Source of the DNA: Streptomyces caniscabiei
Lineage (GTDB): Bacteria > Actinomycetota > Actinomycetes > Streptomycetales > Streptomycetaceae
Reading direction: 5' to 3'
Assembly (NCBI RefSeq): GCF_014930365.1
Contig: NZ_JABXWI010000035.1
Coordinates: 1 to 52,313 of the forward strand
Length of the DNA stretch: 52,313 nt
Below the pieces are notes generated by a model. The model saw only the letters and a program-made list of their open reading frames with translations. It had not been told where the DNA came from and did not search any database. The position numbers were made by a program, and so were the translations under genes. Positions 1-8,321 of this stretch are shown piece by piece. Within the stretch, counting starts at the first letter, position 1. Each line of letters begins with the position of its first letter.

Positions 1-518
1 ATGGGCTCGTCGCGCACCTCCCAGCCGTGGCAGTACGGGCAGTGCACCACACTGTGCCCCCAGTGCCCGGCGAGCCCGGGCACCTGGGGCAGCACATCCG
101 TGAGGCCGGTGGCCACCAGGATGCGGCGGGCGGTGATGGGGCGGCCGTCGGCCAGGGTGACGGTGAACCGCAGGTCCCCGTCCGCCGACGGGGCGGCGGA
201 CTCGGCCGAGACCACCTCGCCGTCAACGACGCGTCCGCCGTACTGGCGCACCTGCTCCCGGCCCCGTCGAAGGATCTCGGAGGGCGGGGTGCCGTCCAGT
301 GCGAGCAGGCCGTGCACGGCCTGGGCGGGTGCGTTGCGCGGGGAGCCGCTGTCGATCACGACGACCGAGCGGCGGGAGCGGGCGAGGATCAGTGCACCGT
401 TCAGCCCCGCGGCGCCCCCGCCGATCACCACCGCGTCGACAATCCCCTCGGCCAGTGCGTCGCTCGCGTCCGCGGGAGCCGTCGCAGTCACGGCCTCCTG
501 CCTTTCCTTGTCAGTCAT
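1..518 (-). CDS. FAD/NAD(P)-dependent oxidoreductase, thioredoxin-reductase-like (3' end off window)
   Basis: The reading frame starts at an ATG (516-518, minus strand) with MTDKERQ and runs off the left edge, so about 172 residues are visible. A dinucleotide-binding GGGAAG motif lies near residue 33 and a CPYCHGWE motif near the visible end. That pairing is typical of thioredoxin-reductase-like flavoproteins, which bind FAD and often carry a CxxC redox centre. The partner and substrate are unknown. The start region, including the first seven residues, is nearly identical to the start of the methyltransferase at 50.1 kb, because both lie in copies of a direct repeat. Family assignment is good; the exact role is not. 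Confidence 0.8.
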   Translation of the reverse strand, partial: MTDKERQEAVTATAPADASDALAEGIVDAVVIGGGAAGLNGALILARSRRSVVVIDSGSPRNAPAQAVHGLLALDGTPPSEILRRGREQVRQYGGRVVDGEVVSAESAAPSADGDLRFTVTLADGRPITARRILVATGLTDVLPQVPGLAGHWGHSVVHCPYCHGWEVRDEP

Positions 519-655
519 GGTTCGGTCGACCCTTCGAGTTCTGGGTGGTGGGAGAGGGGGGGCAGCTGTTCAGGAAGCCCAGGATGTGATCGGCGACCGT
601 CTTGGGCTGTTCGACGTGCGGGAAGTGCCCCACGCCGGGTACGACGACGCGTTCG
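498..655. repeat. Direct repeat, copy A
   Basis: About 158 bp here align to 50074-50228 in the same orientation, with roughly a dozen mismatches or small gaps by eye. The repeat covers the end of an alpha/beta-hydrolase gene, a short gap, and the first codons of the next leftward gene (MTDKERQ). The two copies are about 49.6 kb apart and enclose the catabolic island. Confidence 0.9.
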
Positions 656-748
656 CCGAGGACGGTGAGGTGTTCCGACAGGAGCCGGCGGAGGTGGTGC
701 CCGGCGACCCGGCGGACGCGTCCCCGGCGATGCAGTGGACGCCCCGCC
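511..748 (-). pseudogene. Alpha/beta-hydrolase C-terminal remnant
   Basis: The minus strand reads a typical hydrolase C-terminus, with VGHFPHVEQPK around the catalytic-His region followed by ADHILGFLNS. The family N-terminus is absent. Further upstream the recognisable VHCIAGDA segment is in another frame, which implies a frameshift. The stop seen in the sister copy at 50135-50137 (TGA) is changed to TGC here, so the frame runs into the start of the next gene. It abuts the 3' end of the MFS gene. I read this as a dead fragment. Confidence 0.7.
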
Positions 749-754
749 GGCGAT

Positions 755-2386
755 TCAGCGGGTGGCCCCGGTGTGCTCCCGCACGGCCGTCGCCTCGTTC
801 GCCGTGGTCCCGGCCCCCGGCTCGGCGTTGTGCTTCGCGAAGCCGCGCCGGCCCGGCATGACCGCGAGGACGATCAGGGTTCCGGCGGCCATGATGATCC
901 CGCCGATGAGGCTGGTCTGGGCGACGCCGTGGGCGAAGGCCTGGTGGACGGCGTCCACGGCGGCCTGGGCCTGCTGGGGCCCGGCGGAGGGATCCTGCGC
1001 GACCCGCTGCGCGACGGCCAGGCCGGCGCCGACCGAGTCCTTGGCGGTCTCCATCGCCTCCGCCGGGAGCCGGTTGCCCACCAGGTCGGTCAGCTCGTCG
1101 CGGTAGGCCGTGCCCAGCAGCGAGCCCAGCACCGCGATGCCCAGCGCACCGCCCAGCTCCAGCGCGGTGTCGTTGACACCGCCGCCGACGCCCAGCTCGG
1201 ACTCGGGGAAGGAGCCCATGATCGTGTCGGTCGCCGGGGAGATGGCCAGTCCGAGCGCGAGGCCCAGCATCATCATCGGCGCCAGGAAGTCCCCGTACGT
1301 CGAGCCCTTGTCGATCTGGGTGAGCAGGAACATGCCCGCCGTGCCGACGGCCAGGCCGGTCACGACCATCGGCTTCACGCCCAGCTTCGGGGTGAGCATC
1401 CCGGTCAGCGCGGACCCGAGGAACACCGCACCGGCCAGCGGCAGCAGCCGTACGCCCGTGTCCAGGGAGCCGTAGCCGAGGACGAACTGCAGGAACTGCG
1501 TCACGTAGTAGATCACGGCGAACATGCCGAAGAAGAAGAACAGCACCGCGAGCATCGAGCCGCTGAAGGGCCGCACCGCGAACTTGCGGACGTCCAGCAT
1601 CGGGTGCGGGTGGCGCAGCTCCCAGGCGACGAAGGCGGCCAGACCGACACCGGCGACCACGGCCGCGGTGACGGGGCCGACGCCCCAGCCGGAGTGCGGG
1701 CCCTCGATGGCGGCGTAGATCAGGGAGCCGACGGTGACGATCGACAGCAGACCGCCGACGTAGTCGATCCGGCCCATGCCCTCCGCCTTGGACGGCGGCA
1801 CCAGGGCGAGCGCGCCGACCACGCCGAGGAGGGCGATCGGCACGTTGATCAGGAAGGTGGAACCCCAGGCGTGGTCCTCCAGCAGCCAGCCGGAGACCAG
1901 CGGGCCGACGGCTACCGCCAGCCCGGAGGTCGCGGCCCAGGCGGTGATGGCCTTGGTCCGCTCGCTCCGGGGGAAGGTCGCGACCACCAGGGACAGCGTG
2001 GCCGGCATCACGACCGCCGCGCCGACACCCATGATCGCGCGGGCCGCGATGACCAGCGAGGTCTCGTCGACCAGGCTCCCCATCACCGAACCGCCGGCGA
2101 AGATCAGCAGACCCAGTACCAGCGCGCCGCGCCGGCTGTACTTGTCGCCGATCGCGCCCAGCACCAGCATCAGCGCCGCGTACGGAACGGTGTAGCTGTC
2201 GACGACCCACTGCAGATCACTGCTGCTCAGGCCCAGGTCGGTGGTCATGGCGGGGGCGGCCACGATCAGCGACGTGTTCGCCATCACCGTGATCAACAGG
2301 CTCAGGCACAGCACGAGCAGCGCCCACCAGCGCCGCGCGTACGGCCCGGTCATCTTCTCCACGGGGGTGTTTGCAAGGAAGGGCAT
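755..2386 (-). CDS. DHA2-family MFS drug-efflux transporter
   Basis: This 543-residue integral membrane protein has the length and hydrophobic pattern of 14-TM DHA2 proton antiporters (EmrB/QacA type). Visible features include the early QWVVDSYT segment after TM1, the GDKYSRR loop of motif A, and a motif-C-like region (AVAVGPLVSGW). The ATG at 2386 is preferred over an upstream in-frame ATG at 2449. It has an AGGAG box six bases away, and the 2449 start would lie at or before the predicted transcription start. It is divergent from a TetR gene, a standard layout for an inducible efflux pump. The substrate is unknown. Confidence 0.93.
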   Translation of the reverse strand: MPFLANTPVEKMTGPYARRWWALLVLCLSLLITVMANTSLIVAAPAMTTDLGLSSSDLQWVVDSYTVPYAALMLVLGAIGDKYSRRGALVLGLLIFAGGSVMGSLVDETSLVIAARAIMGVGAAVVMPATLSLVVATFPRSERTKAITAWAATSGLAVAVGPLVSGWLLEDHAWGSTFLINVPIALLGVVGALALVPPSKAEGMGRIDYVGGLLSIVTVGSLIYAAIEGPHSGWGVGPVTAAVVAGVGLAAFVAWELRHPHPMLDVRKFAVRPFSGSMLAVLFFFFGMFAVIYYVTQFLQFVLGYGSLDTGVRLLPLAGAVFLGSALTGMLTPKLGVKPMVVTGLAVGTAGMFLLTQIDKGSTYGDFLAPMMMLGLALGLAISPATDTIMGSFPESELGVGGGVNDTALELGGALGIAVLGSLLGTAYRDELTDLVGNRLPAEAMETAKDSVGAGLAVAQRVAQDPSAGPQQAQAAVDAVHQAFAHGVAQTSLIGGIIMAAGTLIVLAVMPGRRGFAKHNAEPGAGTTANEATAVREHTGATR

Positions 2387-2430
2387 CAGTAGCTCCTGAG
2401 AGGGACGGGGCGGATGAGCGGAAGTACTTA

Positions 2431-2480
2431 ATTGCCCATCGATGTGCACACTAGTTTATTGCCCCTTGCTGTGCAACTAT
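2431..2480. promoter_or_regulatory. MFS/TetR divergent promoter with direct-repeat operator
   Basis: Two near-copies of ATTGCCC-N6-TGTGCA start at 2431 and 2458, 27 bp apart. On the minus strand TTGCAC, 17 bases and TAGTGT form a good sigma-70 promoter inside these repeats, reading into the MFS gene. The repeats are plausible binding sites for the TetR protein encoded from 2522. Confidence 0.6.
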
Positions 2481-2521
2481 CGCGATGACTCTCTCTTCCC
2501 ACCCGCCCTCGAGGTACCGAC

Positions 2522-3265
2522 GTGACCAGCCGACCAGCACGAACACCGACGACGAGGCCGAGACGGCCTCCGGCCCGGCCCCACGAGACGCCGCCCCCTC
2601 CGACTTCGACTTCGTCCCCCGCGCCGACTTCGACCTCGACTTCGGCGCAGCGTCGGGAGGCGCGGGCCACTCGTGCCCGGATCCTCGACGCGGCCCGGCG
2701 GGAACTGACCCGCGACCCCGACAGCAGCCTGGAGGACATCGCCGGTGCCGCCGGTGTGGCCCGGCGCACCGTGTACGTCCACTTCGCCTGCCGGGCCGCG
2801 CTCGTCGACGGCCTGGCCACCGAGGCCGCGGAGGCGATCCGGCGCGCCGTCGCGGGTGCCCCGGCCCCGACCCCCGACGCCGTCGCGGACCTGGCGCGAT
2901 TCCTCCTCATGGTGTGGCCCGTCGGCGACCGCTACCGCGCCCTCATCCGGCTGGCCCGCGGCCATGACCTCGCACGCGCACGCGTCGACGAACTGCTGGC
3001 CCCCGCCCGCGACGTGGCCACGAGGGTCTTCGCCCACGGCCGCCGACAGGGCGTCTTCCAGACCACCGTCCCGCCCGACCCGCTCACCCGAGCCATCGAG
3101 GCCGAACTGCTGACCCTGCTCGACTGCGTCGACTGCGGCCTGTGGTCCGACGACGGTACCGGCGCCGCCACAGCCGCCCTCATCGCCGCCGGAGTCGCCC
3201 CGGACACCGCCGCCGCGAAGGTCGATCAGGTACGGAAGTCCGGGTCACGCCCGAGTACCGTCTGA
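2522..3265 (+). CDS. TetR-family transcriptional regulator
   Basis: A 247-residue protein from a GTG start. It has an unusual Thr/Pro/Ser-rich N-terminal stretch of about 40 residues, so the true start may be further in. Next comes a TetR helix-turn-helix (ARILDAARREL, then GVARRTVYVHF, near residues 55-95) and an all-helical ligand domain. It sits opposite the MFS pump and probably represses it through the repeats at 2431-2480. Its C-terminal domain (MVWPVGDRYR, LLAPARD, AALIAAGV) closely resembles the TetR encoded at 3919-4569, so the two look like paralogues. Confidence 0.88.
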   Translation: MTSRPARTPTTRPRRPPARPHETPPPPTSTSSPAPTSTSTSAQRREARATRARILDAARRELTRDPDSSLEDIAGAAGVARRTVYVHFACRAALVDGLATEAAEAIRRAVAGAPAPTPDAVADLARFLLMVWPVGDRYRALIRLARGHDLARARVDELLAPARDVATRVFAHGRRQGVFQTTVPPDPLTRAIEAELLTLLDCVDCGLWSDDGTGAATAALIAAGVAPDTAAAKVDQVRKSGSRPSTV

Positions 3266-3387
3266 AACCCCGTGCCCGCACACCACTCGCACTCACACAA
3301 ATGTCCGCCCCCAACTCCCTGTCCCCCGAAGCCCTTTGGAGGAGGGCCGATGTACCGCCCCCGCCCCGAGCACGACTGTGACCAGGA

Positions 3388-3912
3388 GTGCGAGTTTCGT
3401 ACTCGTACTCGCACGAACCCGCCGACGGCTCCGACCGCCGGCTGCTGGTGACCGTACTCGCCCTGCGGATGGACGGGTTGACGAAATCGGACGACGACAG
3501 CGAGGCCGGGGCGCGCTCGGCGTAGGCGACCGTCTTCCTGTCGTACGCGGACCTGTCCGACGCTCTGGGCCTGGAACTGACCCGGGGCTACGGTTCCGAC
3601 CGGATCCGTGCCCTCGTCCTGACCACCCTCGGCTTCGAGGTCACCGCGACGACGACCGTCTCGGCGGCCTCCGGCAACCGCGTCATCTTCAAGGACTTCA
3701 AGGTCGCGGGCCGCGTCGCCCTGCCCGAGGCCGGTGAGACGTTGCTCGGCCAGGTCTTCGCCGAGCCGATCGCGCCGCGGAACATCCCCGACGGCCTCCG
3801 ACTGCGCTCGGTCACCACCAGGGAGCAGGGCCTCACCGCCCACTTCTCCGGCAAGTCGGTCACCTTCCGCCGCGACGACGCCCGGGACACCTCGTCGAAC
3901 GGGTCGGCCTGA
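3388..3912 (+). pseudogene. DUF2993 (LmeA-like) lipid-binding protein, nonsense-interrupted
   Basis: One frame reads from a possible GTG at 3388 through VSYSY and VTVLALRMDGL to a TAG at 3523-3525. The same frame then continues with TVFLSYADLSDALGLEL, FKVAGRVALPEAGE and FRRDDA to a TGA at 3910. This order matches the C-terminal half of DUF2993 proteins, which are lipid-binding envelope proteins. The signal peptide and N-terminal half are missing. The in-frame stop plus truncation marks it as a relic. A GTGCGAGT/ACTCGCAC inverted repeat (3388-3395, 3407-3414) overlaps its start. Confidence 0.5.
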
Positions 3913-3918
3913 GAGGCA

Positions 3919-4569
3919 TCAGGCGTCGTCGGCCGGAAGAACCGTAGCCATCGCCGACGCGACCTCCTCGACCACCGCGCTCGCCCGATCCTCCGGCACG
4001 CCGGCCGCGATGAGGGTGGCCGTGGCGATGCGGTGCCCGTCGTCCTCCAGCGCGCCGGTGTTGACGGACTCCACCAGAGCCACGATCAACGCCATCAGGC
4101 TGGCGCTCTGCACGGCCGGCGGCAGATGGGAGTGGAAGACGCCGTCCCGCTGCCCGCGCTCCAGGATCCCGGTGACGGCCTCCCGGGCCGGCGCGAGCAC
4201 CTCGGCGAGGCGCCCGGCGCCGAGGTCCCGCCGGGTGAGCGCCAGCAGCATGCGGTAGCGGTCGCCCACGGGCCACATCCGGAGTACGCACCGCGCCAAC
4301 GCCCGCTCGGCCGACTCCCCCGGCTCCGACCCGGCCTCCACCGTGTTCCGCAACGTCTCGGCGGCTTCCTCGGCGAGCGCCTCCACCAGCGCCGCCCGCC
4401 CCGGGAAGTGCCCGAAGAGGGTGCGCCGGACGACCCCGGCGGCCCGCGCCAGCTCCTCCAGCGTGACATCGGGGTTCCGCCCCAGCTCCTCACGGGCCGT
4501 GGCCAGGATGCGCGCCCGGTTGGACCGCGAATTACGGCGCAGCGGCTCGCGGGCCACGTGCTTGCTCAC
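3919..4569 (-). CDS. TetR-family transcriptional regulator
   Basis: A 216-residue protein. The GTG at 4569 is chosen because a GAGG box lies six bases upstream; a longer in-frame start at 4644 lacks this. The TetR helix-turn-helix is visible (NRARILATAREEL, then GVVRRTLFGHF) near residues 20-60. The ligand-binding domain shares several segments with the TetR at 2522-3265, such as MWPVGDRYR, LAPARE and AALIAAGV-like ends. The target is unknown. The nearest genes are degraded, so it may be an orphan of the same rearrangement. Confidence 0.88.
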   Translation of the reverse strand: MSKHVAREPLRRNSRSNRARILATAREELGRNPDVTLEELARAAGVVRRTLFGHFPGRAALVEALAEEAAETLRNTVEAGSEPGESAERALARCVLRMWPVGDRYRMLLALTRRDLGAGRLAEVLAPAREAVTGILERGQRDGVFHSHLPPAVQSASLMALIVALVESVNTGALEDDGHRIATATLIAAGVPEDRASAVVEEVASAMATVLPADDA

Positions 4570-4828
4570 GGAGAACCTCGCAGCATCGAAGGATGGACGA
4601 ACGGCCTTCCATTTTGTCACGCCGAGCCGAAGCCGCCGTATCACGCCCCAGTGGCCGCTGCCTCACGCGGGACCCGCCCCACCTCGTGGCCTCGAAGCTC
4701 GGCCGACGCGGAACCGAGCGCGCCCGCTGCGGCCCTCGCGCTTGTTCCTCGACGAGAGCTCAGGCGCGCCGGGCGCCGCCGCCGACCTCGTCCGTGGCGG
4801 TCACCCCACCGGCCACGCCCCCGTCGGA

Positions 4829-5164
4829 TCAGACCGCGAACTCCCGGATCACCATGTTCCGGAACACCGCCTGCCTGTCGATGGTGAACAGGGTCAGCTC
4901 GGTGTCGGACACGTCAGGGAAGACCACGGTCGAGTGCGCGTACCGGCTGTCGTCGCCGAACTTCTCGACGGACGTGCGGTCGACGAGGACGCGCAGGTGG
5001 ACCGTGCGGGCGGACAGGTCGAAGGGCGTCCGGCCCTCCTGCCGGCGGTCCGAGGCATCGAGGCCGGCGGTGCAACCGCGGTCGACGAAGGCGTGGTCGC
5101 CGTAGACCCCCACGTCGACGTGCCGCCCGCCGTCCGCCGAGCGCCGCAACTGCCGGCCCGGCAC
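4829..5164 (-). pseudogene. GH32 glycoside hydrolase C-terminal fragment
   Basis: About 110 codons encode the beta-sandwich C-terminus of GH32 enzymes (levanase/invertase group), recognisable by VHLRVLVDRTSVE, FGDDSRYAHST and FRNMVIREF. The catalytic five-bladed propeller is absent. There is no plausible start with a ribosome site, and the sequence upstream is transposase debris. I interpret it as a truncated pseudogene. Confidence 0.65.
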
Positions 5165-5299
5165 CCGTCAGTTGGTCCCAGGTGATGTCGCAGGTCAGTC
5201 CTTCTGGTCCCTGTCGGGAACGCCTTGCCGGCGTGAAGACATGATCGCGCCCGCTCACGCCGCCCAACCGCGACCACGAACGCCGCCCCGACCACCACC

Positions 5300-5614
5300 A
5301 GTGTGGCCGTGCCGTCCTTGCGGTCGCCGGAGTCATCGATCACCAGTACCCCGCCCGGGTGCGGGGCGGTGGCCGGGTCGGCCGGCACCAGTTCCAGGCG
5401 GCGGGCATCGACCTCTTCCTGGCTCCAGGTCGACTCGGACAAGAAGAAGTGCAGCCGCCGCATGCCGGCCACCGGCCACCGGTTCGGCGTCGGCCAGACA
5501 GGTCAGCGTCTTGTGGCGATCACGGGGCAGCAGCAGCCCGGCGAGGTAGTCACGAAACCCCCTCCGCTGGGCCGGTGTCCTGAAGAGATCATCGCGGACG
5601 GCGTACGCGTCCAG
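5300..5614 (-). mobile_element. IS701-family transposase fragment (frameshifted)
   Basis: On the minus strand one frame reads RGFRDYLAGLLLPRDRHKTL then TCLADAEPV. A second frame continues with RLHFFLSESTWSQEEVDARR and VLVIDDSGDRKDGTAT. This is the N-terminal and first-catalytic-Asp region of IS701-type DDE transposases. The frame change between the two parts, and the loss of everything after DRKDGTAT, show it is inactive. No terminal inverted repeats were found. It marks the left shoulder of the island. Confidence 0.7.
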
Positions 5615-5957
5615 CGGACCGGGCGCCGGGCGGACACGGCAGCCGTTTCGTCATCTCAGGCTCCCCAGGCCGTGGTTGACGCCTTCACCTCACGGGCTGC
5701 TCCCCGACGAATCCGCCGTCAGCAAACCACCGCCAGCCGACTACAACTGCGCGCCGGCGTACTTCGACGACCCTGACGTAGGGCCCGTGATCACTTTCCC
5801 GTCGGCCTACGCCTGAGATGTCCCCAACGCCCTGGCAGGCGCCGACCGACTGGACCGACTCCGGGCAGATAACGACGAGCCGGCTCAACCCCGTCACCGT
5901 GAAGAGCCAGCCGTTCACCGCCGCAGAGGATGCCTGTTACTCTCAGGCACCTCCGCG
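5615..5957. other. Gap without a recognisable gene
   Basis: These 343 bases contain only short frames without family features. The sole structure I see is the small hairpin at 5931-5949. It may be further debris from the IS701/GH32 rearrangement. Confidence 0.5.
5931..5949 (-). terminator. Possible weak terminator after the leftward operon
   Basis: TGCCTG (5931-5936) and CAGGCA (5944-5949) form a six-base stem with a seven-base loop, just past the stop of the acyl-CoA dehydrogenase gene. There is no U-tract, so this is a tentative call. Confidence 0.3.
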
Positions 5958-7112
5958 TCACCCGTTGGATGCCAGATCGCGTCCGATGAGCTCCTTCATG
6001 ATCTCGGTGGTGCCGCCGTAGATCGTCTGGACTCTTGTGTCGACGAATGCGCGAGCGACCGGATATTCCGTCATGTAGCCGTAGCCGCCGTGCAGTTGCA
6101 GGCAACGGTCGATGACCCGCTTCTGTAGTTCGCTTACGTACCACTTGCCTTTCGCCGCGTCCACGGCGGTCAGTTCACCGGCGTTGTAGGCGTGTACCGA
6201 GCGGTCGACGTAGGCCTCGGCGACGTCGATCTCGGTGGCCATCTCGGCGAGTTCGAAGCGGATGTGCTGGAGGTCGCCGATGGGGCGGCCGAAAGCCCGG
6301 CGCTCGAAGCAATAGGCACGGGTCAGATCGAAGACCGCCCGGCTGGTCGCGATGGCCGTGGCCGTCACGCCGAGACGTTCCCGGGGAAGGTGGCTCATGA
6401 GCTGCTGGAGGCCGGATCCCACCGGGCCGAGGACGTTGGCGGCCGGTACCCGCACGTCCTCGAAGAACAGTTCGGCCGTGTCCTGGCCGGGCAGTCCGAT
6501 CTTGTCCAGTTTGCGGCCGCGGGTGAAGCCGGGCATGTCCCGCTCGACCACCAGGAGAGTGAAGCCCCCCGAGCCGCCTTCCGGATCCGTACGCGCGGCG
6601 ACGATCACCAGATCGGCCATGATGCCACTGGAGATGAAGGTCTTCTGTCCGTTCAGGACCCAGTCGTCGCCGTCGCGGCGGGCCGAGGTGCGGATGCCCC
6701 GCAGGTCGCTGCCGGTCCCGGGTTCGGTCATCGCCAGCGCTCCGATGATCTCGCCGGAGGCGAAGCCCGGCAGCCAGCGCCGCCTCTGTTCGTCCGTGGT
6801 CAGGTCCAGCAGATAGTGCAGCACCAGGTCGTCCTGGAGGGAGACGGTGAGACCGAAGGAGAGCGCGTGGACGCGGGCGATCTCCTCGCAGACGACCATG
6901 CGATAGCGGTAGTCCCGCTCGCCGGAGCCGCCGTGTTCCTCGCCGATCTGCAGGCCGTAGACACCCTGTTGGGCAGCCGCGGCGAACACCTTGCGGTCGA
7001 TCCACCGGTCGGCCTCCCACCGCTGGTGGTGGGGGACGACCTCACGCGCGAGGAACTCGCGGACGGTCTCCCGGTACTGCTCGTGATCGTCTGTGTACAG
7101 GCCCCGTCGCAT
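5958..7112 (-). CDS. Acyl-CoA dehydrogenase
   Basis: This 384-residue flavoenzyme has the normal family length. It should introduce an alpha,beta double bond into an acyl-CoA, passing electrons to ETF. Visible segments are the FAD/substrate loop MTEPGTGSDL, the KTFISSG segment, and CLQLHGGYGYMTEYPVAR near the C-terminus. The position that carries the MCAD catalytic Glu (YEGT) reads YGGT, so the base must lie elsewhere, as in some other family members. It is the last gene of the leftward SDR-TetR-thiolase-ACAD operon. It starts 4 nt before the thiolase stop on this strand order. Confidence 0.92.
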   Translation of the reverse strand: MRRGLYTDDHEQYRETVREFLAREVVPHHQRWEADRWIDRKVFAAAAQQGVYGLQIGEEHGGSGERDYRYRMVVCEEIARVHALSFGLTVSLQDDLVLHYLLDLTTDEQRRRWLPGFASGEIIGALAMTEPGTGSDLRGIRTSARRDGDDWVLNGQKTFISSGIMADLVIVAARTDPEGGSGGFTLLVVERDMPGFTRGRKLDKIGLPGQDTAELFFEDVRVPAANVLGPVGSGLQQLMSHLPRERLGVTATAIATSRAVFDLTRAYCFERRAFGRPIGDLQHIRFELAEMATEIDVAEAYVDRSVHAYNAGELTAVDAAKGKWYVSELQKRVIDRCLQLHGGYGYMTEYPVARAFVDTRVQTIYGGTTEIMKELIGRDLASNG

Positions 7113-7116
7113 CAGG

Positions 7117-8271
7117 TCAGCCGAGCCTCTCGATGATGGTGACGTTGGCCTGACCGCCGCCCTCGCACATGGTCTGCAGACCGTAGCGGCCGCCGGTGCG
7201 CTCCAGCTCGTGGAGCAGGGTGGTCATCAGCCGCGTCCCGGTGGCCCCGAGCGGGTGACCGAGGGCGATGGCACCGCCGTTGACGTTGACCCGGGCCGGA
7301 TCGGCGCCGATGTCGGCCTGCCAGGCGAGCACCACGGAGGCGAACGCCTCGTTGATCTCGACGAGATCGATGTCGTCGATGGTGAGTCCGGACTTCTTGA
7401 GGGCGTGCTCCGTGGCAGGGATGGGAGCGGTGAGCATCATGACCGGGTCGGAGCCGCGCACCGACATGTGGTGGATGCGGGCCCGGGGTGTGAGGGAGTG
7501 AGTGCGTACGGCGTCCTCCGAGGCGATCAGCATCGCGGAGGAGGCGTCGGAGATCTGGCTGGCCACCGCGGCGGTCAGGCGCCCGCCGGGCGTCAGTGTC
7601 GCGAGCCCGGCCATCTTCTCCAGTGTGGTGTCCGGCCGCGGACCCTCGTCCGACACGACCCCTTCGAAAGGAATGATCTCGGCGTCGAACCGGCCCTCTC
7701 GCTGGGCTGTCAGGGCCCGGCGGTGACTCTCCAGCGCGAACTCCTCCATGACCGCGCGTTCCACGCCCCACTTCTCCGCGATCATCTCCGCGCCGCGGAA
7801 CTGGGAGATCTCCTGGTCGCCGTAGCGGGCGTGCCAGCCCTTGCAGTCGGTCCACGGATCGGTCGACCCATAGGGCTCCCCGGCGGTGAACCCGGACAGG
7901 ATGGGGAACTGACTCATCTTCTGCACACCGCCGGCCACGATGAGGTCGGCCGTGCCGGACATGACGGCCTGCGCGGCGAAGTGGACCGCCTGCTGGGACG
8001 AGCCGCACTGCCGGTCGATGGTCGTACCGGGCACCGACTCGGGCAGCCCGGCGGCCAGCGCGCTGGTCCGCGCGATGTCGCCGGCCTGCGAGCCGATCTG
8101 GTCGAGGCAGCCGAGAATGACGTCGTCGACGGCGGCGGGGTCGAAGTCGTGGCGTGCGACCAGTGAGCGGATGACGTGGGCGGCGAGATCGGCCGGGTGC
8201 GTTCCGGCGAAGCCGCCGCCGCGTTTGCCGACCGGGGTGCGTACCGCGTCGACGATGTAGGCCTCGGGCAT
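7117..8271 (-). CDS. Acetyl-CoA C-acyltransferase (thiolase)
   Basis: A 384-residue thiolase-fold enzyme that would cleave 3-ketoacyl-CoA with CoA. The nucleophile Cys is at residue 89 (DRQCGSSQQA). The other active-site signatures are NEAFAS, GHPLGATG (His) and MCEGGGQ (second Cys), so it looks catalytically complete. The ATG at 8271 has a GGAGG box six bases upstream. It is third in the leftward operon, between a TetR gene and an acyl-CoA dehydrogenase, fitting the final step of a beta-oxidation cycle. Confidence 0.94.
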   Translation of the reverse strand: MPEAYIVDAVRTPVGKRGGGFAGTHPADLAAHVIRSLVARHDFDPAAVDDVILGCLDQIGSQAGDIARTSALAAGLPESVPGTTIDRQCGSSQQAVHFAAQAVMSGTADLIVAGGVQKMSQFPILSGFTAGEPYGSTDPWTDCKGWHARYGDQEISQFRGAEMIAEKWGVERAVMEEFALESHRRALTAQREGRFDAEIIPFEGVVSDEGPRPDTTLEKMAGLATLTPGGRLTAAVASQISDASSAMLIASEDAVRTHSLTPRARIHHMSVRGSDPVMMLTAPIPATEHALKKSGLTIDDIDLVEINEAFASVVLAWQADIGADPARVNVNGGAIALGHPLGATGTRLMTTLLHELERTGGRYGLQTMCEGGGQANVTIIERLG

Positions 8272-8321
8272 GACGGTCCTCCAGTGTGCTGTGCGAAGGG
8301 GGGGATGAGGGCGGGCCCGGG

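Noticed and set aside
602..2392. A 596-codon plus-strand frame over the MFS gene
   Set aside because: Its His/Gly/Arg-rich translation has no domain, and the opposite strand encodes an unmistakable 14-TM transporter.
2387..2449. Earlier ATG at 2449 for the MFS transporter
   Set aside because: It would start at or before the predicted transcription start and adds a non-conserved 21-residue tail; the ATG at 2386 has a good ribosome site.
3336..3737. 133-codon plus-strand frame in the DUF2993 region
   Set aside because: It is out of frame with the recognisable DUF2993 sequence and has an Arg/Pro-rich, motif-free translation.
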